In this document: positions 48,166-57,447 of the stretch, in pieces
Layout: each line of letters starts with the position of its first letter
Position numbering within the stretch: the stretch's first letter is position 1
Origin: Rhodopseudomonas telluris
Lineage (GTDB): Bacteria > Pseudomonadota > Alphaproteobacteria > Rhizobiales > Xanthobacteraceae
NCBI RefSeq assembly: GCF_042432815.1
Contig: NZ_JBHLWM010000008.1
Location: 992,001-1,056,000, forward strand
Direction: 5' to 3'
DNA: 64,000 nt
Notes under the pieces: generated by a model
Databases searched by the model: none
What the model was told of the DNA's origin: nothing
What the model saw: only the letters and a program-made list of their open reading frames with translations
Translations under genes and position numbers: made by a program

Positions 48166-49134
48166 TCAGCCGAATGACGGTACTCGTGGTCCCTCCTCCC
48201 ACTCGATACCCGCGATTTCGATCAACTCATCGAATGTCGTCGCGGATGCCGACGCCATCTCCAATGCTTCAATCTCAGAGGGCCTTGAAGATGTCATCGC
48301 CCAATTCATAAAACTGATCGGGAATGGACCTCGGACTTTCGTTTTCAGAGTCTCTACTCGTTGATAAATCAATCCAGCGTCCTGGCGACCATCTTTGACA
48401 CCTTGCGAATGTCCCTTTGCGAACATCGCACGAAAGATTGGATCATCCGTAACCATTTTTGCCATTTTGGCATCGAGCCTCCGTAGGATCTTCTCTTCTC
48501 GGCATCGAAGAGAAGCTACGCCGATGCAATCGACAAGAGCGCCGATCTGATCGCCATCCGGTGGATTGTCGATAGCCCACCGAACAATTTCAGTCAGATA
48601 GGCCTCCTCATTGAGGATGCCTCGCGACAAAAGTCCGAGAACTGCATAGTTAAAGTTCTCGCTATTCAGCATTGACCAAGCTTCATGCTCGCCAGCATCA
48701 ATTACGCTGAAGCGGTTCGTGATGGCGCCAACATCGGTTCTCTCGAATACTTTCCAAGAGATCGGAGCGTCGCCCGTGTAATAGTACAACTGGAAGAGGC
48801 GTATTCGATAGTCATAATAAATCGAGATGTAAGTAGCATACTGCATCATACGACCTGCCATAACTCGAGCGTTATGACGGGTCTGTTGCTCGACGTGAAT
48901 GATTGAATTCTCTCCGACCCACGCGATTTTATCGGCACGCCATAGTTGCTGAGACGGGCGAAATTCTTCCTGAAGCCAAGTTATTGGTTGATGGACATCA
49001 TCGGCATTCCAATCACTGGTATTTAGCTCGTTCGCGTCAAATGCCGCATTGTCCTTACAAAGCTGCAACAAGACGCCCGGCTTCCCCAAAAGAGTCTTGA
49101 TCAGACGATCGAATGGGCGGTTTTCGTCGTCCAT
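48166..49134 (-). CDS. Rpn-family (PD-(D/E)XK) recombination-promoting nuclease-like protein
   Basis: This 322-residue protein resembles Rpn/YhgA-type nucleases. It opens with RPFDRLIKTLLGKPGVLLQL and has Asp68 (WRADKIAWV) followed by EQQ at 82-84 (HVEQQTRHN), the D...ExQ form of the PD-(D/E)XK core. GRMMQYATYISIYY follows. Family members cut DNA and some act in phage defence or recombination. The ATG at 49134 (MDDENRPFD) matches the family start, but the frame is open to 49275, so a longer form is possible. Its AT-rich codon use differs from the core genes. Confidence 0.7.
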   Translation of the reverse strand: MDDENRPFDRLIKTLLGKPGVLLQLCKDNAAFDANELNTSDWNADDVHQPITWLQEEFRPSQQLWRADKIAWVGENSIIHVEQQTRHNARVMAGRMMQYATYISIYYDYRIRLFQLYYYTGDAPISWKVFERTDVGAITNRFSVIDAGEHEAWSMLNSENFNYAVLGLLSRGILNEEAYLTEIVRWAIDNPPDGDQIGALVDCIGVASLRCREEKILRRLDAKMAKMVTDDPIFRAMFAKGHSQGVKDGRQDAGLIYQRVETLKTKVRGPFPISFMNWAMTSSRPSEIEALEMASASATTFDELIEIAGIEWEEGPRVPSFG

Positions 49135-49359
49135 CAGGACATCTGAGTATCGATTGTTGAGAGGTAGAGAAATGGTCGGTCTCCTTATTCCGATCTCCGC
49201 GGCCTCGCTTTGAAGAAGTGCTCGCTGCGCTATAAAACCGACGGCCATGTCAACGAAGCGGTATCCTTTGCCCATCGCGAAGACGTTCGGATCTTGATAT
49301 GATCCGAACGGTCCATATAGAACTTCGACCGGTTCGCCAATGAACTCGCTGGGGTTTCC

Positions 49360-49755
49360 GTGAAAGTCTCACTCGCTCGTTTGAATGAAGCCCGAGAACT
49401 CCGCAATATCGCGCTCGCCCTGATCGACCGTCATGGATCGAGCGTTGTCCTCGTGGACAGGGACAGGAAGATCAAGACCCGCCAGATCGAAGTTGGTGAC
49501 CTCCAGATCACGCTGAGAGCGCCGATGGGCGAGCACATCCTGGACGTCTATCACGGCCGAAAGGTCTTCAGTGTGAGCTGGAATGACGTCGATATGGTCG
49601 AGGTTGTCGCCTTCAAGCCCGGGGACTGGCGTCAACTCCTGCTCTCGCTTGGCGACAACGCATCGGCATTTCCGAACGCTGGCGCGCCCCAGAATGTTGC
49701 AGTCGACAGCGGCTCGGCCTTTGGTTACCCGCGAGTTCCTCAAGAAGCGCGTTGA
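49360..49755 (+). CDS. hypothetical protein
   Basis: This is a 131-residue protein opening with GTG at 49360. Predicted as mixed alpha/beta with ARLNEARELRNIALALIDRHG near the start and a Gly/Pro/Ala tail. It is divergent from the Rpn-like gene and convergent with qatD. No family is recognised, and it may not be expressed. Confidence 0.4.
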   Translation: MKVSLARLNEARELRNIALALIDRHGSSVVLVDRDRKIKTRQIEVGDLQITLRAPMGEHILDVYHGRKVFSVSWNDVDMVEVVAFKPGDWRQLLLSLGDNASAFPNAGAPQNVAVDSGSAFGYPRVPQEAR

Positions 49756-49951
49756 AACGATGATTACCGAAGTATACGGGATTGCGAATCTCCCCCAGCA
49801 ATCGGCCCCAAGTGGATCTACCTCCCCAAACTACACTAGCGACTCGACGACGCTATCGCCCCGCGTCAGTCTCGTCTTCTACCGTTTTTCCGAAACACTG
49901 CTCTCGGCCGAGGTCGTCGAGCGCACTGACGGAGCCAGAGTTACGGCTGCT

Positions 49952-50695
49952 TCATGTTGGGCCGGTTACTCTCGACAGCAGGTCACGTAAATTCATCCTG
50001 ATCCGGGCCTCTGCCTCAGCCTTGGTTACCGACCACAAGCTGGCTAGTTCAATGGCCGCGACCTGAACGTCGGCGGGCGTCAGTGGACGTTTGCCGCTGC
50101 GGGCAAACGGTCCGTCCGTCTCGGTCAATATGCGATCCCTCGGCATTCCCGCGGCAAGCGCCTTCCCCTTTTCGCTCCGAAGCATGGCGGGTCCGACCGA
50201 GAACCAGCAGTCAAGTGATATTGCCGACTTCAACTGACCTTGCGAGCCTGAGAACCAGTGCAAGACGGCGGTATGGCCACACTTGTGCTTGCGTAGACTT
50301 TCAATGACGGCGTCCGCGGCGCCGCGGCTGTGAATGGTGAAGATCCGGCCCCCGCGGTCCTGGGAACATGCCAGAATTCGGTTGAAGACCTTGAGCTGGA
50401 TTTCTGAGTGCTGTCTGTGCGCGGGCGATCCGTCGAGCCCAATCTCGCCGACGTAACGTGTTTCATCCAGCAGTCGCTCAAGCAACGACACCTCGTTGTA
50501 ACGCTCGTGAGCAAGTTCGGGATGCAGGCCAAGCGCAGTGCGGATATGGCGCTTTCCCTTCGCAAGGGCGGCCGTCTTGGGCCATGCCTTAGGCGTCGTC
50601 GTGACCGATAGCACATAGATGCCAGCCTCTTCGCACGCCACTGCCACTTCCTGCGGATTCTCGAACAGGTCAAGATGGCAGTGGAAATCGATCAA
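49952..50695 (-). CDS. qatD: QatD, TatD-like metal-dependent hydrolase of the Qat antiphage system
   Basis: This 247-residue TIM-barrel hydrolase is of the TatD DNase family. It has HCHLD (His5, His7) at the N terminus, the EIGLDGS glutamate, FTIHSRG and HWFSGS histidines and the terminal ETDGPF aspartate. It is the fourth gene of qatABCD; its ATG overlaps the qatC stop by four bases (50692-50695). In known Qat systems all four genes are needed for phage resistance. The role of the nuclease on phage DNA is not established by this sequence. Confidence 0.9.
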   Translation of the reverse strand: MIDFHCHLDLFENPQEVAVACEEAGIYVLSVTTTPKAWPKTAALAKGKRHIRTALGLHPELAHERYNEVSLLERLLDETRYVGEIGLDGSPAHRQHSEIQLKVFNRILACSQDRGGRIFTIHSRGAADAVIESLRKHKCGHTAVLHWFSGSQGQLKSAISLDCWFSVGPAMLRSEKGKALAAGMPRDRILTETDGPFARSGKRPLTPADVQVAAIELASLWSVTKAEAEARIRMNLRDLLSRVTGPT

Positions 50696-51993
50696 ACGGC
50701 AAATCCTTCGGAAGCAAGGTAGCGGCGGAGCTCTTCCATGCCTCGTGCCGCAACGTCGATGTATTCTTGTCTGTCCTGCGCTGCGAGAGGCAGCGGCCCG
50801 GCGTTCATGACGTATCGCTCCATATCGCCACCTCGAACGAGAGCAGCTTGTACGGCAATCAGGTCATCCCGACCACCCTCGTCCGTCATGACCGCATGCA
50901 GATCGGGGTATTGATAATCCGTGCCATCAGAGACGCCGGCGGCGTGAAATGAGGCACGTCGAATGAGACAGGGAACGCACCTACCGCACTGCTGGTTGCG
51001 TCGTTTCCACTTTCCGCATGAAACGGTCTCCCTGGCGAAATCGGAAAACTTGTGTCGAGCCGCATTCGCCGCGGTCATTTCGCCTTTCGTAAGGTGTCTA
51101 TAAGGATTAGAAACCTCGACCGGAATGCCTGCGCCATCAAGCAGGGCCTGAATGCTTCCGAGGAAATGCGGATGCGCCGTTCTGGTGCTGTGCGATCCCA
51201 AACGACGGGGCGTCAGTGGCGGGTTCAGTGCGATTAAACCGTTCTCGCAGACGAAAAGGTTCGCTTTCGCCATCCTGCGATAGCGTGCAACCGCCTCTGC
51301 GGCCAACGTACCCAGAGCAAGGAACTGAAAGCTCCTCGTCCTCTGACTGTCGTCGTCTGCCCCTGCCCAGGTCGGGTAGCTATTTACTGACATGCGTTCG
51401 CACGTACTTGGCAACAGTTCGGCGATGACGTCCTGTTTGTCGGCATCGCCCTTCGAAGCATGGCTCACGAGGAGCGGACGCGAACCACGACCAAGCAGAT
51501 CCAGTGCGCCGATCGCGCTATCCAGTCCACCTGAAAAGAGCGAAACGCAATCTACGTTCGCAAGATTGACCACCCGATTGCGAGCCCTGATCTCGGATAC
51601 TGGAGGCGGGTCCATGCCGCCACGCGTGAACTCGAAATGCCAAAGATCAGAACTCAGAAATCGAAGCGTGGACTCCAGAAGCGGCTTTAGTGGAATCCAT
51701 TTATCGGGGTCACTGAGCGGCAGATGCATTTCGAAGGTACGTCGCCAACCGTCGGGTTCGTCCGCACGCAGGATAAACGTGTCGGCCGCGGTCACCGCCA
51801 TAGCGATGGACAGAAGATCCATAACGGCGCGGGTGGGCTGCAACAACAAGCGGGTAGCCGCGTCATACGCTTGTGCGCCGACCGTACCTACGTGCGCGTA
51901 GGGAGGGCTCGATCCGTATAGCCAAACATGGACGTCATCATCGGGCTCGACTGGGATCGCCTCGCGATCAATGTGAAACACAAACCGGCTCAT
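50692..51993 (-). CDS. qatC: QatC, QueC-like ATP-pyrophosphatase-type protein
   Basis: This 433-residue protein has an N-terminal domain of about 140 residues, followed by a PP-loop domain with SGGLDS at 154-159. A C-terminal zinc-type cysteine group (CGKWKRRNQQCGRCVPC) is like that of QueC, the preQ0 synthase. In Qat systems this protein may modify a nucleobase or a protein end, which is an open question. The ATG at 51993 gives a 4-bp ATGA overlap with qatB; an ATG eight codons earlier is less likely. Confidence 0.9.
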   Translation of the reverse strand: MSRFVFHIDREAIPVEPDDDVHVWLYGSSPPYAHVGTVGAQAYDAATRLLLQPTRAVMDLLSIAMAVTAADTFILRADEPDGWRRTFEMHLPLSDPDKWIPLKPLLESTLRFLSSDLWHFEFTRGGMDPPPVSEIRARNRVVNLANVDCVSLFSGGLDSAIGALDLLGRGSRPLLVSHASKGDADKQDVIAELLPSTCERMSVNSYPTWAGADDDSQRTRSFQFLALGTLAAEAVARYRRMAKANLFVCENGLIALNPPLTPRRLGSHSTRTAHPHFLGSIQALLDGAGIPVEVSNPYRHLTKGEMTAANAARHKFSDFARETVSCGKWKRRNQQCGRCVPCLIRRASFHAAGVSDGTDYQYPDLHAVMTDEGGRDDLIAVQAALVRGGDMERYVMNAGPLPLAAQDRQEYIDVAARGMEELRRYLASEGFAV

Positions 51994-52751
51994 GGGTATC
52001 TTTCCCACTCGCGCCAAACTTCGTCCATGGCCGCGCGCTCAAGGGTACGAAACTCTTCGCGCGTCGCTCCAGCGAGGCCTTCCGCGATTCGCGGACCAAA
52101 ATGCTTGTCGACCACCACGCGGATGAGCTCGAGAAGATCCGCCTCTGTCTGTGTGGCATGCGCGGCATCCGGGGCGTGATTCCAGGCATCCCCAGCGGCA
52201 CTTGTGATCTCGATAAAGAGAATTCGACTGAAAAACTCGACCATGATCTGAACGAGAGCGTCCGGCGTGAGCATGGACGGATCAAAAACGCCTGCCTCCG
52301 GCAACACTTCTGTAATGGCCTCTTGAATAGCGACAGTGATGTGGTCGGCATCGATATTCTCAGGTGCGAGCGCACGAGCGATCTCTTGCGCGGCAACGTT
52401 GACCGGTTGTCCTACCAGCGACGAGAAATCGACGCCGCTTGGTCCTTGGCCGGTACCGCCGGCGCCGATGTTTGCAAGGGTTTGGCCGAGAGTCGCACCC
52501 GAGGTGTACGCCGCCCCAAACCTGCGCGGTCCAACCGCCGCGCCAAGCGTCGCATCGCGGGCATACCTCCCCAGAGCGGACGAAAGACCAGTCGTTCCGC
52601 CACTCGCCACCGCGCGCCCGAATTCAGTACGGAATCCGCGAAACCGCTGTCCCTCCGGCTCGGGCAACGGCTTGCCGGGCTCGTCGTCCACTCCAGGCGG
52701 TACCAATGGAGATGAGTTCTTGGGGCCCTTGCTCGATCCGGAAGTGCCCAT
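51990..52751 (-). CDS. qatB: QatB, small protein of the Qat antiphage system
   Basis: This 253-residue protein begins MGTSGSSKGPKNSSPLVPP, a Gly/Ser/Pro-rich flexible N terminus typical of QatB. A Gly-rich middle (ALGRYARDATLGAAVGPRRF) and a helical C-terminal domain (about 120-250) follow. No enzyme motif is seen. QatB is the signature component of unknown biochemistry, possibly the substrate modified by QatC. It lies 3 bp after qatA and overlaps qatC by 4 bp. Confidence 0.88.
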   Translation of the reverse strand: MGTSGSSKGPKNSSPLVPPGVDDEPGKPLPEPEGQRFRGFRTEFGRAVASGGTTGLSSALGRYARDATLGAAVGPRRFGAAYTSGATLGQTLANIGAGGTGQGPSGVDFSSLVGQPVNVAAQEIARALAPENIDADHITVAIQEAITEVLPEAGVFDPSMLTPDALVQIMVEFFSRILFIEITSAAGDAWNHAPDAAHATQTEADLLELIRVVVDKHFGPRIAEGLAGATREEFRTLERAAMDEVWREWERYP

Positions 52752-52754
52752 GAC

Positions 52755-54524
52755 CTACCCTTTGTACCAATCTTCGCTGGACAACATGCTTCGCAGCCAT
52801 GGCGGGCATGACGGGAGGTCATTGAAAAACCGGATGGCAATCTTTGACGCATCGGGGGAAGCGCGTGCGAGCAGCACCGCGCCGCGGACATCTGCCCGCA
52901 CCTTTGACCAATCCGAGTTCTTCCGCATTTCTGCCACGAGCGCATCCATGCCCACGACCTCATGTCCGCCCTTGAGCGTTAAAACCGCCGCGATGGCTGC
53001 CTGAGAGGACATTGTCGGAGTTTTGAGCAAGGTTTCGACGGCTTGGGTGACATGAGGCGATACTGCTGCCGATGCGATCCTGACGGGAATGGTTTCCCGT
53101 GCGAGATAGACAGCAGGCTTCAGGTCAAGTCCGGCCAGTTTGGGCTCAAGCCTTGCCCAATCCGATACGAAAGCGAGGTGCGGGTGCCATTTTTCCGGCA
53201 ACAACGCCTTGTGGTCCTCGATGGGTTCGCCGTCCTCAATCGGTTGGAGAATCTGAAGTTTCCCGCCCGGCGCGGCGTTGATCGCGTTATGCAATGCTTC
53301 GGTCGCCGAAGAATCTACGCAACGCTCGAAAAGCGCTAGCTTCGCGATGATGGCTTCGTCGAGCGGCATGCTGCGCTTCCGGGCGATGGCCGCGCGCATG
53401 CGGACCACGTTCAGAAGTCGCTTCACGATGCGGGGATTCCCAAGAACGCGTTCAGAATGGGCGAGTAGCGGCGCCATGCGATCTCCCATCTCGAGGGAGC
53501 GGCGGAGCGTGTCATCGCCTTCCTTGCCGACGCTTTTGAGGACGTCATCGATCTTGAATGGCTCGTCCTGCGTCCAAGATCTCCGCAAACGGTCGATGAG
53601 GAAAGCTCGCACGGTTTCGCGAAGTTTCGGATCGGCACAGGCGCTCTGGAACAGGAGCAGAGATAGATAAGCACGAACTTCCTCAACACCGACACGAGGA
53701 ACGCGCACTGGGATCTGGATGAGTTTGTCGAGATAGTCGGTGACTTGCTTTTCGCCTGGCTCCTTGAAGTGCCGCGCCACCGCATGCCGGATCATGTCTT
53801 CGTCTGCGCCGATGACGAACGCCGTTTTCGGCATGAACAGAAACAACCGAACCGCTTCCAATGTTTGGATCGCATTCTCGGGCAGGCAACGGTCGAGATT
53901 GTCGATGAATACGACCAGCGTCTTCCCCAGCCCGTCCAGCACTTCGCTAAAGTCTTTCCGGAATGCGGCGATTTCTTCGGGCGGCCCCTTCTCCGAGACG
54001 TCGTTGAGTAGTCCCGACGCCTGATCCTTGACATCGGCGCCTGCCTTCTTGATGGCCTCCAAGTCTTCCTTGTCGGCCGTCCCTCCCCACAGATCGCGCA
54101 CTCCTTCTAGCCCACGTGTGATGAGGCCGAACGTCGGGACTCCGGCGGCGAGCGCCCCTCCTTCCACCAGAAGCCCGAGAGCCCTCAGCTTGTTGATCCT
54201 GCCGAAAAGCGACATCGCCTTGGACGTCAGCGGAGCCGGCGCAGCCTTGACGAGTTCGTCGGCGATGACTGACATCAACGCAGCGCGCGCGTCGTCGAAG
54301 TCCTGATAAAGCCAAGCGTCAAAGTGGATGACGAGGTACTTGTCTTTAGCCTTCTCGAGCTCGTTGGCCACAAGCCGAAGCGTGCTCGATTTGCCGACGC
54401 CCCAACTTCCGAAAACGCCAAGCGACATGGGAAGCAAGTCGGGGTTGCCGATCATCTCGGCAATCAGCTCTGCAACTTCGGAATAATTCAGAAAATCGAT
54501 ATCAGTATCGGTATCGGCCCACAT
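52755..54524 (-). CDS. qatA: QatA, KAP-family P-loop NTPase
   Basis: This 589-residue ATPase is of the KAP family. Walker A GSWGVGKSS is at 39-47 and a Walker B-like VVFIDNLDRC at 204-213. The region 105-140 is more hydrophobic (LRALGLLVEGGALAAGVPTFGL) and may associate with the membrane, as in other KAP ATPases. It is the first gene of qatABCD; the operon promoter should lie in the 233-bp gap to the right. The C-terminal roughly 300 residues are helical without a known motif. Confidence 0.92.
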   Translation of the reverse strand: MWADTDTDIDFLNYSEVAELIAEMIGNPDLLPMSLGVFGSWGVGKSSTLRLVANELEKAKDKYLVIHFDAWLYQDFDDARAALMSVIADELVKAAPAPLTSKAMSLFGRINKLRALGLLVEGGALAAGVPTFGLITRGLEGVRDLWGGTADKEDLEAIKKAGADVKDQASGLLNDVSEKGPPEEIAAFRKDFSEVLDGLGKTLVVFIDNLDRCLPENAIQTLEAVRLFLFMPKTAFVIGADEDMIRHAVARHFKEPGEKQVTDYLDKLIQIPVRVPRVGVEEVRAYLSLLLFQSACADPKLRETVRAFLIDRLRRSWTQDEPFKIDDVLKSVGKEGDDTLRRSLEMGDRMAPLLAHSERVLGNPRIVKRLLNVVRMRAAIARKRSMPLDEAIIAKLALFERCVDSSATEALHNAINAAPGGKLQILQPIEDGEPIEDHKALLPEKWHPHLAFVSDWARLEPKLAGLDLKPAVYLARETIPVRIASAAVSPHVTQAVETLLKTPTMSSQAAIAAVLTLKGGHEVVGMDALVAEMRKNSDWSKVRADVRGAVLLARASPDASKIAIRFFNDLPSCPPWLRSMLSSEDWYKG

Positions 54525-54757
54525 GCAAATTCCTAGTCAATCGGATCGATCAAAAGAACGCGCTTATGGGTCGATTTTAATCGATTCTCTGATTGATACC
54601 ACAGGCTGAGCCACTGCATCTTCGTCTTAGCGATGGTCTCACCGAAGCTGACCTCAGTTCGACCGGCGAATTGGACAATTTTGAAGGCCCGAACTTCCTC
54701 CGGGCGCTGACGCCTAGTAATTGGCGACGCCCCGCTCCACGGTACAATTTGGGGTGA

Positions 54758-55846
54758 TCAGAGAGGCAGTCCGAATTGCGGTTCGGCCCCGTCCTCGGAC
54801 TGCAGCGACGACAACGAGACACCAAGAAGCCGAACGGGTTTCGGCAGAGGCATCGCAGCCTCGAGCAGCCCGACCGACCGGGTCGTGAGGGCTGCCCGAC
54901 TTGACACAGGGCTGGCCAACGTTCTGCTTCTTGAGACGATCTCAAAGTCCGAGAACTTGATTTTGAGAGTGACAGTCCGGCCTCGATTGCCGGTCCTCTC
55001 GCAATGCCCCCAGACCTTGTCGATCAGGGGTTGCAGCTCCGCGACCATCGCCTCGAATGAGGTCAGATCTGAGGAGAAGGTATTTTCCGCACCGACCGAC
55101 TTACGGATGCGATTGGCGCGAACCGGCCGCTCATCGACGCCGCGCGATATCCAGTAGTAGTAAGTTCCGGCCTTGCCAAAATGCCCCTGCAGGAATTCGA
55201 GGGTCTGATTTCGAATGTCCTGCCCAGTTCGAATGCCGAGCGCGTTGAACTTCGCCGCAGTGGCCGGGCCGATGCCGTGGAATTTGCCGACGGGCAGGCT
55301 CTCGACGAATGTAGGTCCCATCTCCGGCGAGATGACGTATTGGCCGTTGGGCTTGCGATGATCGGAGGCGAGCTTGGCCAGGAATTTATTATAGGAGATG
55401 CCCGCAGAAGCGTTGAGACCAGTCACCTCTTTGATCTTGGCCCTGATGGCGAGTGCGATGTCCCGTGCCAGGGGGATGTTCTGAAGGTTCTGCGTCACGT
55501 CGAGGTAGGCTTCATCCAGCGATAGCGGTTCGATGATTGCTGTGTGCTCCGCGAAGATCTCACGGATCTGTTGGCTGATCGCCTTGTAGACCTCAAAACG
55601 CGGCTTCACGAAAATCAGGTCGGGACACTGCCGCCTCGCGGTGACAGACGGCATCGCCGAACGCACGCCAAACTTGCGAGCTTCGTAACTTGCGGCCGCA
55701 ACGACGCCGCGCTCGCGCGAGCCACCGACTGCGACCGGTTTTCCCCGCAGCGCCGGATCGTCCCTCTGCTCGACCGAGGCGTAGAACGCGTCCATGTCGA
55801 CGTGGATGATCTTACGATGGGCGGCTGAAGTAGAGGGTTCGGTCAT
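54758..55846 (-). CDS. dinB: DNA polymerase IV (Y-family)
   Basis: This translesion polymerase of 362 residues has catalytic Asp17 (HVDMDAFYASVE), Asp111-Glu112 (SLDEAYLD), the thumb motif and the little-finger domain. It ends in a Leu/Pro-rich tail rather than a clear QL(S/D)LF clamp motif (QFGLPL is the last stretch). It is the fourth and last gene of a LexA-controlled minus-strand operon, with the SRAP gene ending 4 bp upstream. Its duplicates elsewhere in the genome cannot be excluded. Confidence 0.93.
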   Translation of the reverse strand: MTEPSTSAAHRKIIHVDMDAFYASVEQRDDPALRGKPVAVGGSRERGVVAAASYEARKFGVRSAMPSVTARRQCPDLIFVKPRFEVYKAISQQIREIFAEHTAIIEPLSLDEAYLDVTQNLQNIPLARDIALAIRAKIKEVTGLNASAGISYNKFLAKLASDHRKPNGQYVISPEMGPTFVESLPVGKFHGIGPATAAKFNALGIRTGQDIRNQTLEFLQGHFGKAGTYYYWISRGVDERPVRANRIRKSVGAENTFSSDLTSFEAMVAELQPLIDKVWGHCERTGNRGRTVTLKIKFSDFEIVSRSRTLASPVSSRAALTTRSVGLLEAAMPLPKPVRLLGVSLSSLQSEDGAEPQFGLPL

Positions 55847-55850
55847 GGCG

Positions 55851-56576
55851 TCAAACGGCGGGCATCTCCCCGTCCTTCTTCACACCCCGGGCAACGATCC
55901 GCAGTGCACCGTCCGGCAGCGGGCGCTGCAGCTTCAGAGCTTGCTCCTGAGAGGCAGACAGCCATGTCTCGACCTCGGCAGGGGTTGTCAGGATGACCGG
56001 CATCGCTTTCGGATGGATGGCGCCGACCTCAGCATTCGGTTCGGTAGTCAGGAACGCGTAGAGGTCGTTAGTCGTCTCGCCCTCTTTCACCTTTCGGACC
56101 GAAGTCCAGGTCGTCCAGATGCCAGCGAAGCAGGCGAGCGGACGGGTCTCCTCGAGTGCGAACCAGATGTCGCCGCCCTCAGCCTTGTTGAATTCGCTGA
56201 AGCTATTGAACGGGACCACGCAGCGGTTTTCAGAACCCAGCCACCGGGTCCAGTGTTTGGACTTCACGTTGCGGATGTTGGTCGTCCCGCCATCCGGCTC
56301 CATCCTCAGCACTTCGTTGAAATCAACGGTCTTCCCTTTGGCTCGCAGCTTGTCCGCTCGCTTTTGGGCGTTGTCTAAAAGCGCCTTCGCCGATGACGGC
56401 ATGCCCCATCTGGCGGTGACGAGTTCGCGGCCGCCGACCCCGTTCCGGATGATTGGAGCCTTGTAGTCCGGAAATACGCCGGGCATGGGCGCGAGGTTGC
56501 CGACCTTCTGGCTGACGACACGGAAGAGCGCGGTGATGGCCGCCTGGTTGGTGGTGATCGAGTAGAGATTGCACAA
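55851..56576 (-). CDS. SOS response-associated peptidase (SRAP/YedK/HMCES family)
   Basis: This 241-residue protein shields abasic sites in single-stranded DNA by a covalent link through the N-terminal cysteine. The key point is the start: TTG at 56576 gives Met-Cys2-Asn-Leu-Tyr, the family's MC(x) start. An ATG at 56660 would bury the cysteine behind 28 residues. GGAG lies 8 bases upstream of the TTG. Family landmarks present are NIRNVKS (about 100-106), VPFNSFSEFNK and IHPKAMPVIL. It lies between a zinc-ribbon gene and dinB. Confidence 0.9.
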   Translation of the reverse strand: MCNLYSITTNQAAITALFRVVSQKVGNLAPMPGVFPDYKAPIIRNGVGGRELVTARWGMPSSAKALLDNAQKRADKLRAKGKTVDFNEVLRMEPDGGTTNIRNVKSKHWTRWLGSENRCVVPFNSFSEFNKAEGGDIWFALEETRPLACFAGIWTTWTSVRKVKEGETTNDLYAFLTTEPNAEVGAIHPKAMPVILTTPAEVETWLSASQEQALKLQRPLPDGALRIVARGVKKDGEMPAV

Positions 56577-56578
56577 GG

Positions 56579-57028
56579 TCAGGTCTCCGGATCTGCATGC
56601 CGTGCGCGCTGCGCCAGCTGAAGTAGCGTCGTCGGCGGCCGCTTTCCTGCCTTTGCGCACTTGCTGCAGCGAAGGCGACTGGCAAGGTCATGAACGCAGG
56701 TCGTCGACGGGTGACGGAGTGCTGCCAGGTCGACCTCATTCGGTGTTCTGCACCGTGAGCATTCAATCTCGATCCAGCAATAGCCGCCGTTCACGGCTTG
56801 GTCGATAGTCGGTGACGGATCGATTGGGCCGCCGACGGCCCACATCCTCTCGTTCCAGCTTTCACACAGCAGGCGGTCGGCTTGCTGGATCAGAGCCTCT
56901 CCCCTCGCCCGCATCTCCGCCGATTGGGCAGCTAGGAGGGTGGTCACCGCGCGCGCACGGCCCAGCTCCTTCTTTAGCGCCTTCCGGTCGCCTCCGGAGA
57001 GTGGCGTAGGATGGTGCTTCGGCGCCAT
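56579..57028 (-). CDS. small zinc-ribbon protein of the SOS cassette
   Basis: This 149-residue protein has a basic helical N-terminal half (GGDRKALKKELGRARAVTTL) and a two-pair cysteine region (CSRCRTPNEVDLAALRHPSTTC, then LRCSKCAKAGKR), which suggests a zinc ribbon. Similar small proteins occur next to dinB/SRAP genes in rhizobia, from memory. Its function is unknown. It ends 2 bp before the SRAP TTG and follows the first operon gene by 9 bp. Confidence 0.7.
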   Translation of the reverse strand: MAPKHHPTPLSGGDRKALKKELGRARAVTTLLAAQSAEMRARGEALIQQADRLLCESWNERMWAVGGPIDPSPTIDQAVNGGYCWIEIECSRCRTPNEVDLAALRHPSTTCVHDLASRLRCSKCAKAGKRPPTTLLQLAQRARHADPET

Positions 57029-57037
57029 CGGGACGGG

Positions 57038-57436
57038 TCAGCGCGTCTCGACGGACGGCCAGCAGCCGTCGTCCTCGTAGCGCCCAGTCCTGGAGTCGCA
57101 CGTGCCTTCCAGAACTCGTCTTGCGATGGCCTTCAATGCAGTCCCAGCGCCGTACAGCCGCCCGGCGTCGGCGGTGCCAATCTCGACCAGACGGCTGCAG
57201 CGACGGCATGAAACGCGAAGCGTGGCTAAGGCGACCTCCGATATACTGCGGTCTGCGATCGATGCTGGTGGAGCCTCCTGGGCCCGTGCGTCGGCAAGGA
57301 TGGCCCTCCAGTAGTCCTCCGGAAGATTCTCGTCAGGCCGGAGGTCGCCCACACATCCCCTACGCGCGGCCTCTACCGCCAGCTTTTCCATCTGTCGGGG
57401 GGTGGGCATTCGCCAGCTTGCGGGTCGGTCGGACAT
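57038..57436 (-). CDS. first gene of the LexA-controlled cassette, cysteine-containing small protein
   Basis: This 132-residue protein begins MSDRPASWRMPTPRQMEKLAVEAARRGC and carries RVSCRRCSRLVEIGTADAGRLYG with a CxxC pair, similar to the zinc-ribbon region of the next gene. The ATG at 57436 was chosen because the LexA box lies only 11 bases upstream; the open frame further upstream (to 57586) crosses that box. The protein function is unknown. Confidence 0.7.
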   Translation of the reverse strand: MSDRPASWRMPTPRQMEKLAVEAARRGCVGDLRPDENLPEDYWRAILADARAQEAPPASIADRSISEVALATLRVSCRRCSRLVEIGTADAGRLYGAGTALKAIARRVLEGTCDSRTGRYEDDGCWPSVETR

Positions 57437-57447
57437 GCGCCACCATA

